From positions 14,784-78,783 of the forward strand of contig JBGPHT010000017.1 of assembly GCA_041484525.1 (NCBI GenBank): a stretch of DNA of 64,000 bases, given 5' to 3'. The stretch comes from JBGPHT01 sp041484525. Its GTDB lineage: Bacteria > Acidobacteriota > Terriglobia > Bryobacterales > Bryobacteraceae. A program made the position numbers and the translations under genes. Of the stretch, positions 43,828 to 52,633 are shown one piece after another (within the stretch, counting starts at the first letter, position 1; the number at the start of each line of letters is the position of its first letter). Below the pieces are notes generated by a model, which made no database searches, was not told where the DNA came from, and saw nothing but the letters and a program-made list of their open reading frames with translations.

Positions 43828-46800
43828 CCGGTCGGTGGAGCGCGTCGAGCTGCGGCGCACCACTCGCGGGCGTCCGCGGTGGCGCACGCGCGAGCTCCTG
43901 TGGATGCTGGCGGCGGCGCTCGTGGTGGGTGGGGGGCTCTACCTCGTATACCAATCCAAGACTCAGGCGCTGGCCGAGGCGGAGCAGGGGCTCGCGGCCA
44001 AACGGCTGCTCAACTTGAATGCCCTGGGCACCCGTGAAGAGTTGCTGCCCGCGCTCAGCGTCATCCCTACGTCGCGCGAGCGCCAGGAAGCAGCGCGGCA
44101 AATCTATTACCTTTCGGGCGGACTGCCCAACGTCGGCGGCATCCGAAAAGTGGTCACCGGGGAACAATTCCGCGTCCTGAAGCCGCTGTTCGTGGTGCGG
44201 CCGCCGGAGCGCTTCCGCCGCGCATTCTTCGAGTGGACGGCGCTGTTCTTCACGGCGTTCCTGCTGGCGCACTTGTGGTGGAGTCTGCGCGCGTTTCGCG
44301 GCGACCAGTCGTTGATGCCCGCCATCCTGCTGCTCTCAGGCGTGGGCCTGATCCTCATGATCAGTCTGCGCGATCCGGTGCGCGACAACCTGCTGTTCGT
44401 CGATTTCGCGCAGGGCGTGGTGGGCGGCGCCATTCTGCTCGCCATCGCCAGCGGCTTGGATTACGAGCGGCTCTTCGGCAAGCTCAGCTACGTGCCGCTG
44501 CTCGCGAGCTTCGCGCTTTCGGTGCTGCTGATCCTGTTCGGCAGCGGCCCGGGCACCAGCGACGCCAAGGTGAACCTGCTCGGGTTCCAGCCGGTCGAGA
44601 TCATTCGCATCCTGCTGGTATTCTTCCTGGCCGGATACTTCGCGCACCGCTGGGACATCCTGCGCCACGCGCGCGAGACGCGCCAATCGCTCGGGGCGCT
44701 CACCAAACGGTTCGACATCCCGCCGGTGGAATACACACTCCCGGTTCTCGTTTCGGTAGTGCTCTCGCTTCTCTTCTTCTTCCTGCAGCGCGATATGGGC
44801 CCGGCGCTGGTGTTCGCGTGCCTGTTCCTGACGCTCTACGGGATCGCGCGCGGCAGTGCGCTCGTACCCGCCGCGGGACTGGTGCTGATGATGCTGGGCT
44901 TCGCGGCCGGCGATTTCTTGGGCGTGCCGCACACCGTGCACGACCGCGTCGCGATGTGGCTTTCGCCGTGGGACAACCTGGTGCACGGCGGCGATCAACT
45001 GGCGCACTCGCTGTGGGCGTTTGCCACCGGCGGCCTAACGGGCATGGGGATCGGGCTGGGCGATCCGCAGGTTGTGCCAGCCGCGCACACCGATCTGATC
45101 CTGTCGGCACTCGGCGAAGAGTGGGGCTTCCTCGGCGTGGCCGCGGTCTTCGCGCTATACGCGTTTATCGTGTACCGCTCCATCCGCATCGCTCTACGCG
45201 CGCGCACCGACTACGACTTCTTCCTGGGTGCGGGACTGGCGGCGGCCACGGCGTTGCAGATCCTGCTGATCGCGGGCGGCGCCCTCGGAGTGCTGCCGCT
45301 TTCAGGCGTCGTCACGCCGTTCCTGAGCTACGGGCGCACCGCTATGCTGGCGAATTTCTTCGTGCTGGCGGTGCTGCTTTCCATTTCTTCGCGCTCGGGC
45401 GATGGGGAGCGCTCCGCGCCGTTCCGCGTGCCGATGGCCGTCGCAGGCGCGATCTTCGCGATCGCCGGCGCCGCCGTGCTGGCCAAGGCGGCGATGGTAC
45501 AGGTGGCGCGCGACACCGCGTACGTCGGACAGGGCGCGCTCGTGATACAGGCGGACGGCGCGCGCCGCTATCAGTACAATCCGCGGTTCCAGGAGATCAT
45601 GCGCGAGATTCCCAAGGGCACCATCTACGACCGCAACGGCCTGCCGCTCGCGACTTCGAATTGGGACGAACTGGAGAAGCACCGCGCCGAATACCAGCAG
45701 CTTGGCATCGATCTCGACCGCGCCTGCTCGCGCACCGACAGCCGCCACTATCCGTTCGGCATGCTGATGTTCGACCTGCTGGGCGATCTGCGCACGCGCA
45801 CCCGCTGGGGCGCCAGCAACACTTCATTCGTGGAGCGGGATTCGGCGCGGCGGCTGCGCGGTTATGACGATCGGCCCACGCTGGTCGAAGTGAAGAACCC
45901 GAAGACGGGCGAGAGCGAGCGAACGCTGCGGTACGACTACCGCGAACTCGTCCCGCTGCTGCGCCATCGCCACGATCCGTCGAGCCCCGAAGTGCGGCGA
46001 GTGCTCGAACAGCCGCGCGACGTGCGCATGTCGATTGACGCGCGGCTCGAGGTGCGCCTCGCCGAGATCCTGCGCAATCAGTTGAAGCAAGTTGGAAAGG
46101 ACAACGGCGCCGCGGTGGTGGTCGATCCCGCCACGGGCGATCTGCTGGCGGCCGTGAGCCTCCCGCTTCCCGACCCCAACGCCGAAGCGTCCGCCATTGA
46201 TCGCGCGCGTTATGGCCTGTATCCGCCCGGCTCGACGTTCAAGATCGTGACCGCCATGGCGGCACTGCGCAAGGACCCGCAATTGGCGCACCGCACCTAC
46301 GACTGCGTACGTCTGCCGGACGGGCGCGTGGGCAACTTCCTGAAGAATTCCAAGCGCCCGATTCGCGACGATATTCAGGACAAGGAGCCGCACGGCACGG
46401 TAGACATGCAGCGCGGGATCGTGGTTTCGTGCAACGCCTACTTCGCACAGTTGGGCACTTATGATGTGGGGTCGCAGCAGTTGCAGGATACAGCGAAGCT
46501 GCTCGGAATTTCGACGGGCCCGTTGAAAACCGCCCTGGGACAGTCGGCCTACGGGCAGGGGGAAGTGGTGGCCTCGCCGTTCCAGATGGCGCGCGTGGCG
46601 GCCACCGTGGCCAATGGCGGCACGGCGCCGCAGGGCCGTTGGATCAGCGACGAGACCAACGCCCGAACCGATGCACCGCAGGCCGTGATCACCGCCGATG
46701 CCGCGCGGACGCTCGGTCGATTCATGCGCGAGGCAGTGACCTCGGGCACAGGCAAACGGGCGGCGGCCGCCGCAGTCCCGATCGCGGGCAAGACCGGAAC

Positions 46801-46984
46801 GGCGGAATTAGCTGACGCGCCGTCGCACGCGTGGTTCATCGGTTACGCGCCGTACGGCGGCAGCGCACGCCAGATCGCGTTTTCCGTACTGGTGGAAAAT
46901 GGGGTGTACGGCGGAACGGCCGCGGCGCCCATGTCGGTGGAGATTGTGAACGCGGCGGTGAAACTCGGATTGATCCGGCCATGA
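43811..46984 (+). CDS. fused RodA/FtsW SEDS glycosyltransferase and class B penicillin-binding transpeptidase
   Basis: This is a single protein of about 1057 residues. Residues about 100-525 form a SEDS polymerase: many membrane helices, QRDMGPALVF (with the Asp expected at the active site), AHTDLILSALGEEWGFLG and TPFLSYGRTAMLANFF. Residues about 545-1057 form a class B penicillin-binding protein: PKGTIYDRNGLPLA, SxxK at STFK (808-811), SxN at SCN (873-875) and KTGT (994-997). In most bacteria RodA or FtsW and their PBP2 or PBP3 partner are two genes. Here one chain would both polymerise and cross-link peptidoglycan. The start at 43811 (or GTG 43799) overlaps the kinase gene, and the stop overlaps the FhaA-like gene by four bases. 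Confidence 0.93.
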   Translation: MAVTRSRSVERVELRRTTRGRPRWRTRELLWMLAAALVVGGGLYLVYQSKTQALAEAEQGLAAKRLLNLNALGTREELLPALSVIPTSRERQEAARQIYYLSGGLPNVGGIRKVVTGEQFRVLKPLFVVRPPERFRRAFFEWTALFFTAFLLAHLWWSLRAFRGDQSLMPAILLLSGVGLILMISLRDPVRDNLLFVDFAQGVVGGAILLAIASGLDYERLFGKLSYVPLLASFALSVLLILFGSGPGTSDAKVNLLGFQPVEIIRILLVFFLAGYFAHRWDILRHARETRQSLGALTKRFDIPPVEYTLPVLVSVVLSLLFFFLQRDMGPALVFACLFLTLYGIARGSALVPAAGLVLMMLGFAAGDFLGVPHTVHDRVAMWLSPWDNLVHGGDQLAHSLWAFATGGLTGMGIGLGDPQVVPAAHTDLILSALGEEWGFLGVAAVFALYAFIVYRSIRIALRARTDYDFFLGAGLAAATALQILLIAGGALGVLPLSGVVTPFLSYGRTAMLANFFVLAVLLSISSRSGDGERSAPFRVPMAVAGAIFAIAGAAVLAKAAMVQVARDTAYVGQGALVIQADGARRYQYNPRFQEIMREIPKGTIYDRNGLPLATSNWDELEKHRAEYQQLGIDLDRACSRTDSRHYPFGMLMFDLLGDLRTRTRWGASNTSFVERDSARRLRGYDDRPTLVEVKNPKTGESERTLRYDYRELVPLLRHRHDPSSPEVRRVLEQPRDVRMSIDARLEVRLAEILRNQLKQVGKDNGAAVVVDPATGDLLAAVSLPLPDPNAEASAIDRARYGLYPPGSTFKIVTAMAALRKDPQLAHRTYDCVRLPDGRVGNFLKNSKRPIRDDIQDKEPHGTVDMQRGIVVSCNAYFAQLGTYDVGSQQLQDTAKLLGISTGPLKTALGQSAYGQGEVVASPFQMARVAATVANGGTAPQGRWISDETNARTDAPQAVITADAARTLGRFMREAVTSGTGKRAAAAAVPIAGKTGTAELADAPSHAWFIGYAPYGGSARQIAFSVLVENGVYGGTAAAPMSVEIVNAAVKLGLIRP

Positions 46985-47754
46985 GCCTGTTTTCCGAAAT
47001 CGAAAAGACCATCGAGCGCGGCTTCCGGCGCTGGACGGACCGCATGTTCGGCGCCGCCGAATCGGACGAGCTGCTGGTGCTGCATCACAGCATTCTCGAA
47101 GAGATCGAAGGCCAGGTGCAGATGGTGGCCCGGGGACAACGGGTGTTTCCATATGCGCGGGTGATCGTGACGCTGACGGCGGCTGAAAAGGCGCGCCGCG
47201 GATTGTTGCAGGCTGCGTTTGGAGAGCGCCTGGGCACCGGCGTCCGCGAGGCGCTCGACGGTGTCGGTTGCGAAGTGCCGCGCGGCTTTTCGGTCGAAGT
47301 GAAGACGAGCGAGTCGGGCGCGTCCGCGTTTCGTGTGGAGTACGGCAGCGAGCCGGTCAAAACGGCCGAATCGCCCGCCGCACCGGCACGGCTAATCATA
47401 GTTCGGGGAAAGGCCGAGCATCCGGAGTACACGATCGAGAAGGCGCGGACGAACATCGGTCGCATGGCCGAGTTGACCGACGCCGAGCAGCGCGTGGTGC
47501 GCCGCAACGACGTCGTATTCGAAGAGGGCGGCGACGGCGCCAACGCGACCGTCTCCCGGCGTCACGCCCACATCAAGCGCGAAGCCGGCGAGTACCGCAT
47601 CTGCGACGACGAAAGCGAATTCGGCACCCGTGTGTTCCGCGACGGCCGCCCCATCGACGTGCCCGCCGGCAATCGCCGCGGTGAAAAGCTCAGGCCCGGC
47701 GACGAGATTTATCTGGGAAGAGCCTGTTTGCGGTTCGAGTCACTGCAGCCCTGA
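46981..47754 (+). CDS. FhaA-like protein (DUF3662 plus FHA domain)
   Basis: This is a 257-residue protein. The N-terminal 110 residues (SLFSEIEKTIERGFRRWTDRMFG, EGQVQMVARGQRVFPYARVIVTL) match the DUF3662 domain of mycobacterial FhaA. The C-terminal FHA domain has TNIGRMAE, ATVSRRHAHIKREAGEYRICDDES, FGTRVFRDGRPI and RPGDEIYLGRACLRFE. The start overlaps the end of the SEDS-PBP gene by four bases, so they are co-expressed. In mycobacteria FhaA binds phosphorylated MviN and PBPA; an analogous role next to the SEDS-PBP fusion is inferred. Its 3' end overlaps the converging gene by 15 bp. Confidence 0.88.
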   Translation: MSLFSEIEKTIERGFRRWTDRMFGAAESDELLVLHHSILEEIEGQVQMVARGQRVFPYARVIVTLTAAEKARRGLLQAAFGERLGTGVREALDGVGCEVPRGFSVEVKTSESGASAFRVEYGSEPVKTAESPAAPARLIIVRGKAEHPEYTIEKARTNIGRMAELTDAEQRVVRRNDVVFEEGGDGANATVSRRHAHIKREAGEYRICDDESEFGTRVFRDGRPIDVPAGNRRGEKLRPGDEIYLGRACLRFESLQP

Positions 47755-49138
47755 TCCCTTCCGCCAATTCTCCAGCCCCTTGCCGAAGTTGTCTCCTATT
47801 GTGTTGCCCTTGCGCGTGAGGACCAGCTTCACGTCGAGCGCATTCGAGCCGGATGCTATGGGCACTGGCTCGGCGGATACCGGTCCCTTCGACTGCGAGA
47901 CGGCGTGCAGGTGGTACGTGGTGCCGTCGAGGGCGTGCACTGTGAAGCGGCCCTGCTCGTCAGTCGTATCCGCCACGATCGAATTCTGCCACGGCGAGCG
48001 TGGGTCTTCCAGAAAAACATAGACGCCTTTAGCCGGCCTGCCGTCGGGCCAAAAGATGCCGCCTTGCAGCACGCGATCGTGCTGCTCGACAGGCAGTACG
48101 AGGTCGAACCGCTGGGCTTCGGGCCTGTCTGATACGTGCAGGATGGCAGCCCGTACCGGGTCCTCCGTGCCAGGATAGAACCAGCGAGCGTAGGGATTCC
48201 GCAATGCCGGTGCACGGCTGAGAGAGATCCCCAGGTAATAGTCGCCGGTCGTAAGCTGGAGCAACTCGTAATGGCCGTTCGAATCGGTAGGTGCGGAGTC
48301 CGCGGCGAGGGGCAGATCGTTCTGCTGCCGCGGGCGCACGGCACGGCCTCGACAGTCACGCCGGCGGCAGTTGCGCCCTCCTTGTTGCGGATAGTCCCGG
48401 TGATGCTCCGGTCCAACCGCATCCACAGCGCGATCTCCGCGCAACCCTTGGCGTGTACCTGGACTCCCTGAGTGCCGTATGGCGACGCAAAGCCTTCGAG
48501 CGATACCTTCACGTTGTAGTCGCCGGGAGGTAGCGCCGAAAAGATGTGGCGGCCAGTGCCATCGCTCTCCGCCGATTGATGCACGCCGGCGCCATCGATC
48601 GTGATGAGGGCACCCGCGATACCGGGCGGTTGCGGTGGGTCGCCCGCACGGTAGTCCCGCGCTCTGTGCTGGTCGAAAGCGGTCACGCGGATTTCCGAGA
48701 GCGGTGCCATCTTCGGGATCTGGTGGAAGTACGCCAGGTCCTCGGCTGCGTCTTCGACAAGCCGCGTGCGCGTACAGATCGCGGTCGACATCTTGTTCGC
48801 ATAGACGATGTATTCGAGCCCGCGCTGGAAGGGGTAGCCGCAATCGGGGCGCCGAGGCCGGTCTCGATCGTGATCTCCTTCTGGCCGGTCTCCACTCCGA
48901 TCAGTGGGTCCGTGATCTTGAAGTGCACCCTGCGCTGCGGGAACGCAGGTCGGGTAGAGGCGACGGACCCGGGCGGCGCCGTTAGGAACCCGGGGTCCGC
49001 GATCTCGATCACGATGCCGGTGAAGACGGTAGACTGCGAGGCCGCCTGGCACGGCGGGTTGCCGGTCGGCGACATAGGGGCGCAGGTGCAGGCCCAGGCA
49101 TGCGCGGCCGCGAATCCCAGCAGAAAGAGCATCCGCAT
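47740..49138 (-). pseudogene. secreted NTR/TIMP-like and carboxypeptidase-regulatory protein with two frameshifts
   Basis: The gene starts with a lipoprotein- or signal-type leader ending ACTCAP, typical of secreted TIMP/NTR-like domains with a CxC start, and then VFTGIVIEIADPGF and HFKITDPLIG. After GLGAP the frame shifts at the CCCC run (48846-48849); the next frame reads DCGYPFQRGLEYIVYANKM and continues through carboxypeptidase-regulatory repeats (SALPPGDYNVKVSLEGF). At about 48328-48337 it shifts again and reads NGHYELLQLTTGDYYLGIS to the end. Each break can be closed by adding one base. Thus it is either a decaying gene or mis-sequenced. Its 3' end overlaps the FhaA-like gene by 15 bp. 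Confidence 0.72.
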
Positions 49139-49144
49139 ATCGGA

Positions 49145-50017
49145 TTAGACGCCGCGCGCGTCGATTTTGGCGGAAGGTAGTTTCTCAGGATTATTCACCA
49201 GGAAAACCGTGCGGATACGGCCGTCGTCCTCGAGCTCCAGAGTCACCACGCTGAAGGGCCGTTTGCCATCGTGCAGCAGCGCGCCGATCTCGCCATTCAC
49301 GTCGACGAACTCGACACGCAGGCCGGCCCCGCTCTTAGCGGCGATGCCGGTCAGGAACCGCGCCACCCGGTCCGATCCGTGGATCGGGTTGAGGGCGGAA
49401 GGCACTCTGCCGCCGCCGTCCGAATACACCGCAGCGTCCTCGGAGAGCATGGCCGCGAGGTTCGAGGGATCGCCGGCGGCACAGGCGCTCAGGAACTGAT
49501 TGAGCACTTGTTGCTGCCGATCGCGGTCCACCCGAAATCGCGGACGATGCTCCGACAGGTGTTTGCGCGCCCGCGTCACAAGCTGGCGGGAGTTGGCCTC
49601 GCTCGTGTCCAGGGTCGCAGCGACCTCGGTGTAATCGGCATCGAAGATTTCCCGCATCAGAAACGCCACACGCTCGGCGGGCGACAGCGATTCCAGCAGG
49701 TGAAGAAACGCCACCGATAGCGATTCCGCCATCTCCAGGTGCTGCGTACCGAGCGGCTCCACCAGGGGCTCCGGAAGCCAGGGGCCGATATACGTTTCGC
49801 GCTTGCGATGCGCGGCTTTGAGCGCATCGAGCGAGAGTCGCGACACCACCGTCGTCAGGAACGAGCGCGGCGAGCGCACCTCCTCATCGCGCGCCGATTG
49901 CCAGCGCAGATACGCGTCCTGCACCACATCCTCGGCATCCGCGCGTGTACCGAGTATGCGGTAGGCGAGAGCAAACAGCATGGGGCGTTGCTCCTGGAAT
50001 TGCGCGTCGCGGTCCAT
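49145..50017 (-). CDS. ECF41-type sigma factor with C-terminal SnoaL-like domain
   Basis: This is a 290-residue extracytoplasmic-function sigma factor. The sigma2 region has LFALAYRILGTRADAEDVVQDAYLRW and the sigma4 region has LSPAERVAFLMREIFDADYTEVAATLDTSEANSRQLVTRARKHL. The linker carries WLPEPL, and the C-terminal SnoaL-like extension carries DGGGR and NNPEKL; these correspond to the WLPEP, DGGGK/R and NPDKL hallmarks of group ECF41. In ECF41 proteins the extension replaces a separate anti-sigma factor. No anti-sigma gene is seen. It starts one base after the stop of an FAD oxidoreductase, and ECF41 genes are often paired with an oxidoreductase they control. Confidence 0.9.
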   Translation of the reverse strand: MDRDAQFQEQRPMLFALAYRILGTRADAEDVVQDAYLRWQSARDEEVRSPRSFLTTVVSRLSLDALKAAHRKRETYIGPWLPEPLVEPLGTQHLEMAESLSVAFLHLLESLSPAERVAFLMREIFDADYTEVAATLDTSEANSRQLVTRARKHLSEHRPRFRVDRDRQQQVLNQFLSACAAGDPSNLAAMLSEDAAVYSDGGGRVPSALNPIHGSDRVARFLTGIAAKSGAGLRVEFVDVNGEIGALLHDGKRPFSVVTLELEDDGRIRTVFLVNNPEKLPSAKIDARGV

Positions 50018-50018
50018 C

Positions 50019-51214
50019 TCAGGCGGCCTTGGCCTTACGCCGTTGTACCATGGCGGCGGCCCGCAATCCGCTCGCGACGGCGGCATCGGCGAGCATGCCC
50101 TCGGGACCGACCCAATCGCCGGCGATCTGCACGTGGTCGAGGCCGAGCGCGTCCGCATCGGGGCGGCCTTCCGGCGCCGGCATGGCGTGCGCCACGGGCA
50201 TGTTCGGCAGGAAGCGGATCGCTTCGGCGCGGCTCCGCCACCCGGGCAAGGCGAGGTGCGCCAGTCCCTCCAGTTCCGCGAGGTCGCGCGCGGGATCCGG
50301 CTCCGCCGCACCAAGATACTTGGCGAGGTGGACCACGGCGCCTCCTTCCGGAGCGAGTTTGGCCGAGGCGGAGTGCATCGAGAGGTACAACGGCCGGTCG
50401 ATCCCGAGCGCTAACGTCGAGTCCAACGGCCCCACGGAGCGCAGTCCCAGATCGAGGCACGCGGCGCGGACCGGTCGAAGCTGCGGCAGCGGACGGCCAG
50501 TCAGTTTTGCCACCGGCGCCGGCGGTATCGCGAGAATAATTCCGTCGGCATCGAGCGAATTCAAGTTCGAAACCGGCGCCTCGCAGCGGATCTCGACACC
50601 GCGGGAACGGGCCGCGCGCGGCCAGGCCATCCACCAGCGTTTGCCACCCGCGATCGAGATAGAGGACACCCTGCGCCGCGGTCCTGATCTGCGCCAATGC
50701 GGCCCGCGCATCCAGATGCGCCGCGTCGGCCGAGTAGGTCGCGAGCCGCATGATGGTCTCCGCGAACTCGTAGACGCGGAGGCTGCTCGTTATGGCGCGC
50801 GATCCACTGCTCCATGGTTTCGCCGTCCGCGGCGTGGCCCAGACTGATACCGGCAATCAACCGGGCGGCTTCGATCTTTTCCGCGAAGCGGAACAGCGTC
50901 GTCTGGAAGAAGCTCCTGGCACTGGTAAAGAAGGGATACTTGCGGCCCTGGTGGATGAACCAGGCGTAGTCGAGTACTGCCGAATTGCCGGAGAACGGGA
51001 CGTTCCACCGGCGCAGCGTTTCGAATGCACGTCCGCCGCGGTAGAACGCGTGAGGTCCCGCGTTCAGCGCGTACCCTTTTTCGATGTGAGTGGCCGCGCG
51101 TCCGCCCAGATGCGTGCCCGCCTCGATCAGGACGACCCGATTGCCATTGCCTGACAGCGCGTTGGCCGCCGTGAGTCCGGCGAGGCCGCCGCCGACGATG
51201 ATGTACGATTGCAT
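50019..51214 (-). pseudogene. FAD-dependent amine-oxidase-like oxidoreductase with two frameshifts
   Basis: The N-terminus is a Rossmann FAD-binding fold (YIIVGGGLAGLTAANAL, VVLIEAGTHLGGRA). The reading then changes frame near 50780-50795 (after MEQWIARH), continues as SSLRVYEFAETIMRLATYSADAAHLDARAAL and VLYLDRGWQTLVDGL, and shifts again near 50615-50635 to give VEIRCEAPVSNLNSLDADGIILAIPPAPV and the closing FAD motif VQIAGDWVGPEGMLADAAVASGLRAA. The whole is about 400 residues, normal for the family. The two breaks lie in GC-rich stretches (GCGCGCC, GCCGCGCGCGGCCCG), which favours sequencing error. Likely target of the adjoining ECF41 sigma factor. Confidence 0.78.
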
Positions 51215-51280
51215 CTTGTCTCTCCACGGATAAGACGAGATAGGAGGGACGGTTGTGACAGCCGCTGTCCGGGCGCCCGC

Positions 51281-51838
51281 TTAAAACGAGAAGCCCACCA
51301 GAAACTCGGCCTGATTCTGATTGCTGTTCAGCAGGTTGCTCGCTCCCGCGAAGCGCTGCGAGCCCCAGCGCGTATACCGGATCTCGGGCTGAATGTGCAC
51401 CACCACGTGGATATCGAGGCCGGCGCCCAACACGAAGCCCGCAACGGTGTTCTTGAAATCGGAGGAGATCGCCTGCTTCACGCCGGTCCACCGGTCCCAC
51501 GCGAGACCAGCGGCCACGAACGGCCGGGCTACCGGGGCGGGAAATCGATACTTCACCAGCAGGGGAAACTCAAACGCGCTGCTGCCGCCCGAAACGACAG
51601 TGCTGCTGTAGTTGAAGTGACGGTACAGCGCATCGAACTCTATACCGAAGCCCGCTGGGAGCCGCACTTCCGCTTGGCCTCCGATCGCATAACGATTGGT
51701 ATTGGTGACGAAAGCAGGATTCTGATTTTGCACACCGCTGATGAAGTCGGTCAGGGGCACGCCAGCCTTGACGCCGACGGAAAAATGCTGAGAGAAAGCC
51801 AGTAACGCGGTCAGAAGCAGTACAAGCAATAGTCTCAT
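51281..51838 (-). CDS. small outer-membrane beta-barrel protein
   Basis: This is a 185-residue protein with a signal peptide (LLLVLLLTALLAFSQ) and a repeated pattern of alternating hydrophobic and polar residues that fits an eight-stranded barrel (FSVGVKAGVPLTDF, YAIGGQAEVRLPAGFGIEFDALYRHF, VAGFVLGAGLDI). It ends with Phe (FLVGFSF), the usual outer-membrane assembly signal. Its function is unknown. It lies between the FAD oxidoreductase and lptB. Confidence 0.75.
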   Translation of the reverse strand: MRLLLVLLLTALLAFSQHFSVGVKAGVPLTDFISGVQNQNPAFVTNTNRYAIGGQAEVRLPAGFGIEFDALYRHFNYSSTVVSGGSSAFEFPLLVKYRFPAPVARPFVAAGLAWDRWTGVKQAISSDFKNTVAGFVLGAGLDIHVVVHIQPEIRYTRWGSQRFAGASNLLNSNQNQAEFLVGFSF

Positions 51839-51889
51839 GATGGTTTCTACGAGCCGATGCCGCCGGCGGTTTCTATTAAACGCGACCCG

Positions 51890-52618
51890 TCACACGCGCA
51901 GCGAAAATGACTCGCCCAGATAGATGCGCTTAACTTCGGGATCGCGCTCCAATGCCTCGGGACTGCCGGCGCGGAAGATGCGTCCCTCGTCCATGATGTA
52001 GGCCCGATCCGTCACCGCCATGGTCTCGCGCACGTTATGGTCGGTCACCAGGATGCCGATGCCGGCGCGCTTCAAATCGAAAATGATGCGCTGCAATTCC
52101 AGAACCTGGATCGGATCGATGCCGCTGAACGGTTCGTCGAGCAGCAGAAATTTGGGATTGATGACCAGCGAGCGCGCAATCTCGACGCGCCGCCGCTCGC
52201 CGCCCGACAGCATGTAGCCGCGGCTGGCGCGCACTTTTTCGAGGCCAAGCTGGTCGATCAGACGCTCCATGGTTTCACGGCGCTCGCGCGTGCGCAGGGG
52301 CAGCGTCTCCAGGATCGCCATCAGGTTTTCTTCCACCGTCAGCTTGCGGAAAACCGACGCCTCCTGCGGCAGGTAGCTGATCCCACGGCGCGCGCGCAAG
52401 TACATCGGGATGTCGGTGATGTCCTTGTCGTCCACCAGGATGCGGCCGGAATCAGGGCCGATCAGGCCCACGATCATGTAGAAGGACGTCGTCTTGCCGG
52501 CGCCGTTGGGGCCGAGCAGTCCGACCACTTCGCCCTGCTGCACAAATACCGAGACGTCGCAGACCACTCGCCGTCCGCGGTATGTTTTGGAGATTTCGTG
52601 GGTCTCGAGTTTACTCAT
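51890..52618 (-). CDS. lptB: LPS export ABC transporter ATPase LptB
   Basis: This is a 242-residue ABC ATPase. It has Walker A GPNGAGKTTSFYMIVG, the Q-loop region, signature LSGGERRRVEIARSL, Walker B FLLLDEPFSGIDP and the switch His in LVTDHNVRETM. The sequence is a close match to LptB, which powers lipopolysaccharide transport from the inner membrane with LptF and LptG. It lies 15 bp downstream of a large LptA/LptC-like gene, so the two form an operon. Confidence 0.95.
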   Translation of the reverse strand: MSKLETHEISKTYRGRRVVCDVSVFVQQGEVVGLLGPNGAGKTTSFYMIVGLIGPDSGRILVDDKDITDIPMYLRARRGISYLPQEASVFRKLTVEENLMAILETLPLRTRERRETMERLIDQLGLEKVRASRGYMLSGGERRRVEIARSLVINPKFLLLDEPFSGIDPIQVLELQRIIFDLKRAGIGILVTDHNVRETMAVTDRAYIMDEGRIFRAGSPEALERDPEVKRIYLGESFSLRV

Positions 52619-52633
52619 GGCGCAGGGCGGGGC

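Noticed and set aside
51281..51838. Outer-membrane barrel considered as a TssJ substitute
   Set aside because: It has no lipobox Cys and shows an eight-strand barrel pattern, not a transthyretin-like lipoprotein.
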